This document shows positions 59,815 through 64,000 of a stretch of DNA of 64,000 bases, in pieces. Both the position numbers and the translations under genes were made by a program. Origin of the DNA: Spartinivicinus marinus (GTDB lineage: Bacteria; Pseudomonadota; Gammaproteobacteria; Pseudomonadales; Zooshikellaceae); assembly GCF_026309355.1 (NCBI RefSeq), contig NZ_JAPJZK010000001.1, forward strand, positions 3,988,501 through 4,052,500, given 5' to 3'. The notes under the pieces were generated by a model that saw only the letters and a list, made by a program, of their open reading frames with translations, had not been told where the DNA came from and made no database searches. The first letter of the stretch is position 1. The number at the start of each line of letters is the position of its first letter.

Positions 59815-62436
59815 ATGAACTCAATATTTCGCCTGGATGGCTGTGCTGCCAACCGTTTGTTAAACCTGAATAGGAGTCAAGAAAATAAGCAAATAAATAA
59901 AGTTAATTCAGGCTTGTTACCCAGTACAAGCCTGAGCTCATCCACTTCAGATAGGCTAGCTTCACGACAGGCTTTAATATTATTTAAACGTCAGTTTAGT
60001 GAGTCATCAATTAAATACACAGAAGATTCATTATTTAACAGTGACGAATCAGTCTGTCTTCAGCAACCTATCCATACCATTAATCAAACTCCTGTATCCA
60101 TTGTTGAATCTGCAGTTGGGTCACCTCCCGAGCCTGTTTTTAATTGGTTTGATCAACAAGGACATTTATCCAGTGAGCAATCCCTATATTTATTAAAGAA
60201 TCTCCATAGGCAGTTGGAGGGATCGGTAGAAGCTACAAACACCAAGTTAGCGATACCATTAGTTAGTTTGCAATTACTTATTGAGCGTATTAGTTCGTCT
60301 TCTAATACTCATCTAGCACAGACAGAAGTCGAATCACTTTATCAGTTATTAGAAGAAGTAAGCCTAGTATTACCTAAGGGAGAGCTACATGAATTGACTC
60401 AACTCCTATCAGTTCAAGTTCGCTTGCAAGGGCTTTTAACTACTAGAGAAACGATTAAATCACAACTTTATCAACAATTAAAAAAGTTTGAACAGCCAGG
60501 TGCTAGCAGCCAGATACGTTTGTCATTACAGTTATCTGCCGGTGCAGGATTATTAGGGGTTAACTTTATTGATAGTAAACTTTCATTTAGGTTGGGATTT
60601 CAATTATTAACTGACGATGATAGTGGTATTCTTGAAATCCGTTCAGGTGGCATTGAATTAGGCATTCAAGTAGGTAGTAATATGCTAAAGGGGGTTGCAA
60701 CGGGCTCTAAAGAAGTCGGCACAGTTTATAGTGATGGTTGTTTAACTGATTTTGTTAATCGTTATACAGATCATTTAATGGAAGCCTTACTAGTTACTGG
60801 TGTCAGTAAAAATAGTCGTCATATGGAAGGGTGGAAGCAGGAAAGAATATTTCAGAAAATTCAACAGCAAGCATTAACTAACCAGCACCGACTTAATAAT
60901 TTATTATTAAAGCATGGATTTGCAAGTGAAGTAAAAACACATACAGCTCCAGCTAAACTAGTACCAGGAAAGTGTAAACTAGTGCAAGGAAAATTACATG
61001 CAGGTTTAAAGTTGTTTCAGCGAATCTTTCAAGGAAGCTATCAAAAAAGTCAGTTAAATATGGATATTATGAGTCGGCAACCATTATTAGATAGCTTAAA
61101 GCAAGAAAGTAGCCGTATTTATCGCTATAACCAGCAAACATATACGCCAAGTATTAATCGACTTGCTGAGTTGAGGCAGCAAAGTGTACATACTAGCTCA
61201 CTCCCTGACTTAACCAAACAGGTAGTTGAGGAGTTAGAAGCTGAGTTTCTCCATTATAGCCAGCTAGTTCAATTCTGTGATTATGCAAAGCAACATCCTA
61301 AACAAATAAATAAACAGCAGCTTAGCCAAGCCAAGCAGATAAAAGCTTCTTTTGAGGCTGGCCGTGGTGTAAAAGGGCGCGGAGAGTTCACTAAAGCAGT
61401 GACCATTGCGTATGCAGCATTACATCAACTCTATATGACCAATGTTGCTGATGAGCAGCAAAACAAAAACCTGGCTTATTTTAGTCAATTTGAGGCAACC
61501 TTGAAGCGTCCATTATTTCACTTGGCTGAGAAAAGTTTCATTAATAAGCTGACTTTTGCTGTACGGAGTATATTAAAACGCACTTATGAAGGTGGTTCTC
61601 TACAAGTATCATTGCCTACAGAAAATGCAGCAATAGGTTTACACATCACTCATTTTAATACCAAAGAGCACCCTAATTATTACCGAAAAGGTCAGTATTT
61701 GGATATAACCATTGAGTTGAAGGGGCAATTGGGATTATCTGAGCTATTAACCATGATTGCATCGGAAAGAGCAGCATTTAGTAGCCTAAAAGATATATTG
61801 CAGCTGAATGATAATCAGGCTGAGCTTTCTACCGCTGCTATAACAGGGCAGCTAAAAGAAGTATTGAGTAATGTTGGTGATATTGGGCTTGATGGAAAAA
61901 CCAGCTTGCATTTTCGCCTTAAGCAAATCAAGTTGGTAAACAAGTGGGTGTTACAATTTGTCAGGTTGGCTACCCATTCAGGACTTACCATCAAAAGCCC
62001 TGATGTTAACCTCCCGATATTACCAAGTATAAACAGTAGTATTGGTGCCAGTGTGAAGGCGTGTCAAACCACCATTCAAAAAGAGTGGCTGGGTAATAAT
62101 ACACTCAGTTATTTACTACCCATCCATAATACCCTGCAAGGTGCTAATCAGTCTGATCGTTGGAAACAATTTACTCACCAGCATGAGCATGCATTAAAAA
62201 AGCTGTTTAGTAATATGGCTAAAGAACATTCAGTAGTTAACTCAGAGATGACTGTTTTATTCGCACAAATTAATGATCAAGACTTGCAAGCAGAATTAAA
62301 GTTAGCACTATCTCATTATACGCGTAATAAAACAGCTGTTAATTTCCAAAAGCTCGTTTCAGTCTTCAATCAGTTTTTAGCTGCACAGTATTTGGTGTAT
62401 CAAGTAGAAAGCCAGAAAGAAACTACAGATATATAA
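59815..62436 (+). CDS. Large unrecognised protein (873 aa), possible secreted effector
   Basis: The ATG has a strong ribosome-binding site (GGTGAGGAG). I recognise no family. Residues ~1-125 are Ser/Gln/Asn-rich and disordered-looking, with no signal peptide. Regions ~225-300 (RLSLQLSAGAGLLGVNFIDS, then ILEIRSGGIELGIQVGSN) and ~585-640 (GGSLQVSLPTENAAIGLHIT) look like related beta-rich units, each followed by a long helical stretch. A third beta stretch lies at ~695-730. The basic central helices include FEAGRGVKGRGEFTK. The layout suggests two similar halves. A secreted toxin or T3SS effector is plausible from the N-terminal composition but is speculative. Confidence 0.8.
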   Translation: MNSIFRLDGCAANRLLNLNRSQENKQINKVNSGLLPSTSLSSSTSDRLASRQALILFKRQFSESSIKYTEDSLFNSDESVCLQQPIHTINQTPVSIVESAVGSPPEPVFNWFDQQGHLSSEQSLYLLKNLHRQLEGSVEATNTKLAIPLVSLQLLIERISSSSNTHLAQTEVESLYQLLEEVSLVLPKGELHELTQLLSVQVRLQGLLTTRETIKSQLYQQLKKFEQPGASSQIRLSLQLSAGAGLLGVNFIDSKLSFRLGFQLLTDDDSGILEIRSGGIELGIQVGSNMLKGVATGSKEVGTVYSDGCLTDFVNRYTDHLMEALLVTGVSKNSRHMEGWKQERIFQKIQQQALTNQHRLNNLLLKHGFASEVKTHTAPAKLVPGKCKLVQGKLHAGLKLFQRIFQGSYQKSQLNMDIMSRQPLLDSLKQESSRIYRYNQQTYTPSINRLAELRQQSVHTSSLPDLTKQVVEELEAEFLHYSQLVQFCDYAKQHPKQINKQQLSQAKQIKASFEAGRGVKGRGEFTKAVTIAYAALHQLYMTNVADEQQNKNLAYFSQFEATLKRPLFHLAEKSFINKLTFAVRSILKRTYEGGSLQVSLPTENAAIGLHITHFNTKEHPNYYRKGQYLDITIELKGQLGLSELLTMIASERAAFSSLKDILQLNDNQAELSTAAITGQLKEVLSNVGDIGLDGKTSLHFRLKQIKLVNKWVLQFVRLATHSGLTIKSPDVNLPILPSINSSIGASVKACQTTIQKEWLGNNTLSYLLPIHNTLQGANQSDRWKQFTHQHEHALKKLFSNMAKEHSVVNSEMTVLFAQINDQDLQAELKLALSHYTRNKTAVNFQKLVSVFNQFLAAQYLVYQVESQKETTDI

Positions 62437-62615
62437 GTTGTTACTTCCAATGGTAAAGGAGCGCGATTATGACGCAGCATGTACCTTTACTTTCTAAAGA
62501 GAAGCACTAACTAAAGAGGAACACTAAAAATTTACTTAATGTGTTTCACTATTTTGAAGTGCTCTTTATATATTGCTTCTCTTAATCTTTAGTATAGTAT
62601 TATTTAAATACAAGC

Positions 62616-62648
62616 GCTTTTCTTTGACTAGCGATAGCAAAGAAAAGC
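62616..62648. terminator. Bidirectional hairpin between convergent genes
   Basis: GCTTTTCTTTG (62616-62626) pairs perfectly with CAAAGAAAAGC (62638-62648) around an 11-base loop. It lies between the 873-aa gene and the convergent LVIVD gene. Confidence 0.55.
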
Positions 62649-62688
62649 ATTTAGTAAAAATGGCCTATTAATAATACTAGATAAAATA

Positions 62689-63621
62689 TTATTGTAGTTG
62701 AACAATAGTTTTTTTAGCTGGCCAGGGTATGGTTGGTGGACCGAAGTCTGGTTTGCCTAGCACTGGGCTGCTTAGTAAATAAAAGCCGTGATTAGTAAAT
62801 AACCAAAATAAGTTGCGATCATATTCTACATAAACACTATGAGATAAATTACCCATTGCATAGTCTGCAACACGATCGGGAGCAAAAGGTGGAACAAAGT
62901 AAGCACTGATATAAGGCTGCTTTGGGTCATTTACATCATAAACTTGGAGCCCTGCATTATAAAAGTTATAGGGTAGAATTCCTGGTTTAGATACGCCAGG
63001 TTGAGTGTAAGCACCGGTACGTTTGGGGCCAAAACTACCTTTACGTTGGCAGTAGTCTGTAAATGCGGCCTGTTTTGGTGGACGAGGGCGAGGTAGTGTA
63101 CCGATAATTCTGGGTTGTTTGGGGTTGCTGACATCTATTTGATAAATATGCTTATAAGGCTCCCAACAGTCTTCATTAAGAGGATAGCCGCTATAATATA
63201 GTATTTCAGAGTGCGCAAATTGGCTGGTATCAATGAAATCACCTTCAGTGCCTGCAACACTGGGAGGGAAGTCAAGATGGCTGATTACTTTCATATTATT
63301 GGGCTGACTGATATCTACGGTATAAAAGCCTAATCCTCCCATTGCAGCAAATCCGTATTTGCCACCAGCTGCAATAGGCTTGGGAATAAAAAGGGACATT
63401 CGTGCCCCCATCCAAGAGGTTCTGTTACCTGCCCGTGGGTTTTGTTGGTAAATGTATTCATGCCATTGGTTTCCAATAATTTGGCCTGGCATGGTCAGCT
63501 GTTGTAAAAATTGGGGATTTGAAGGCGTTGATAAGTCCCAAGCTTGATAACCTGCGCTGTATAAATCATTGGGATATTCAGTAAGGGCATATTGCGCACT
63601 GGGTGCCGCAGCCACAAACAT
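62689..63621 (-). CDS. LVIVD-repeat (beta-propeller-like) protein
   Basis: 310 residues; the ATG at 63621 has GAGG eight bases upstream. Repeats of the form GxxxxDxSxPxxPxxxxxL are visible: AGYQAWDLSTPSNPQFLQQL, GLGFYTVDISQPNNMKVISH, IYQIDVSNPKQPRIIG and GLQVYDVNDPKQPYISAYF. This is the LVIVD pattern, expected to fold as propeller blades. There is no signal peptide, and the protein begins inside what looks like a first blade, so it may be N-terminally shortened compared with longer secreted relatives. It is 12 bases downstream of the DUF3095-like gene and likely co-transcribed. The function of this family is not established. Confidence 0.8.
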   Translation of the reverse strand: MFVAAAPSAQYALTEYPNDLYSAGYQAWDLSTPSNPQFLQQLTMPGQIIGNQWHEYIYQQNPRAGNRTSWMGARMSLFIPKPIAAGGKYGFAAMGGLGFYTVDISQPNNMKVISHLDFPPSVAGTEGDFIDTSQFAHSEILYYSGYPLNEDCWEPYKHIYQIDVSNPKQPRIIGTLPRPRPPKQAAFTDYCQRKGSFGPKRTGAYTQPGVSKPGILPYNFYNAGLQVYDVNDPKQPYISAYFVPPFAPDRVADYAMGNLSHSVYVEYDRNLFWLFTNHGFYLLSSPVLGKPDFGPPTIPWPAKKTIVQLQ

Positions 63622-63633
63622 ATATTTTCCTCA

Positions 63634-64000
63634 TTAGTCCTTTTGATGATTTTTGAGTTGATTTTTTAACCTTACTGAAGCTGCCCAAAATCCACCACCA
63701 CTACCATCAATAAAGTGTAAATGTTGGCTATTTTCCAGGCTGGAAACCATACAGGTCATTAACGCTTGATTGGCCTGGTGGATACCATACACCAACTGTC
63801 CTTGCTGGTATTGCTCTTCTAAAAGTTGTTTTATTTGTGTTGTCTGCTCATTGGTGCAATCAAGTACCAATCGTAACGAGTCATCAAAACGTCGATAATC
63901 AGCGTTATCACAGAGCTGGTTGCGATAAACAGGGGCATTATAAGACCCTGCTGAGAGATTGCACTTATTAAGGATTGCCTGGATAAAACTATTAAACAGT
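63634..64000 (-). CDS. DUF3095-like protein, C-terminal part (5' end outside window)
   Basis: The minus-strand frame is open from the window edge to the TAA at 63634: about 121 residues, beginning LFNSFIQAILNKC. The segment LRLVLDCTNEQTTQI, then YGIHQANQALMTCMVSS and HLHFIDGSGGGFWAASVRLK, resembles the C-terminal end of DUF3095 proteins (H.HFVDGA.GG-type ending), which have been annotated as related to adenylate-cyclase-like folds. A TTG at 63870 is open to either side and is not the real start. Function unknown. Confidence 0.65.
   Translation of the reverse strand, partial: LFNSFIQAILNKCNLSAGSYNAPVYRNQLCDNADYRRFDDSLRLVLDCTNEQTTQIKQLLEEQYQQGQLVYGIHQANQALMTCMVSSLENSQHLHFIDGSGGGFWAASVRLKNQLKNHQKD

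Noticed and set aside
1-64000. CRISPR arrays, tRNA or rRNA genes, integrase/attachment sites
   Set aside because: Looked for regularly spaced repeats, tRNA-like cloverleaf ends and recombinase motifs; none found by eye.

Overview
The window is an AT-rich stretch of a gammaproteobacterial chromosome. The gene mix (Hrp-type type III secretion, RTX toxin, large NRPS, Fds formate dehydrogenase) and the low GC suggest a marine, host-associated member of the Oceanospirillales (Hahella/Zooshikella-like). The genus is an inference; the window carries no rRNA or other phylogenetic marker.

Layout. 1-2.2 kb: 5' part of a lipid A deacylase-like gene (minus), a two-domain TerD-family gene and a truncated Hsp20 remnant. 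2.4-21.2 kb: a nearly complete type III secretion system (T3SS). Its order is ECF sigma, sctW, sctV, [inverted effector-chaperone pair], sctD, N, O, P, Q, R, S, T, U, a pilin-like small gene, sctI, J, K, L, a 73-aa gene, sctC and a small lipoprotein gene. This is the order of the Pseudomonas syringae hrpL-hrpJ-hrcV...hrcU and hrpA...hrpB-hrcJ-hrpD-hrpE-hrpF...hrcC-hrpT operons, so I class it as Hrp1-type. A candidate hrp-box promoter precedes the pilin-like gene. 21.2-22.5 kb is an AT-rich gap with two short inverted-repeat elements. A second ECF sigma gene (22.5 kb) closes the region. No translocon genes are recognisable.

23.2-29.5 kb: a complete minus-strand fdsGBA-fdhD-fdsD operon for soluble NAD-dependent Mo formate dehydrogenase. 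It is divergent from a beta-carbonic anhydrase and a bestrophin-like channel gene (29.9-31.5 kb), suggesting a formate/CO2/bicarbonate module. 31.6-34.2 kb: a DMT exporter, a CatB-like acetyltransferase and a CheR methyltransferase.

34.5-41.1 kb: a 2202-residue RTX toxin with a TcdA/TcdB-like hydrophobic domain and no type I secretion genes nearby. 42.0-56.0 kb: a single 4653-residue NRPS with four modules (C-A-T x4) and a terminal thioester reductase. The binding-pocket residues I read by eye suggest an N-capped peptide of aliphatic - Val - hydrophobic - basic residue, released as an aldehyde or alcohol. That is formally like leupeptin-type protease inhibitors. 56.0-57.8 kb: an orphan GspE/PilB ATPase. 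57.8-59.8 kb: repeat-rich DNA with one doubtful gene. 59.8-62.4 kb: a novel 873-residue protein. 62.7-64 kb: an LVIVD-repeat protein and the 3' part of a DUF3095-like gene.

A family of small terminal-inverted-repeat elements (ends TATACCC...GGGTATA, MITE-like) is scattered through the intergenic DNA, including inside the T3SS operon between sctS and sctT. A second small repeat family lies at 16.0 and 34.3 kb. No tRNA, rRNA, CRISPR array or transposase gene was found.
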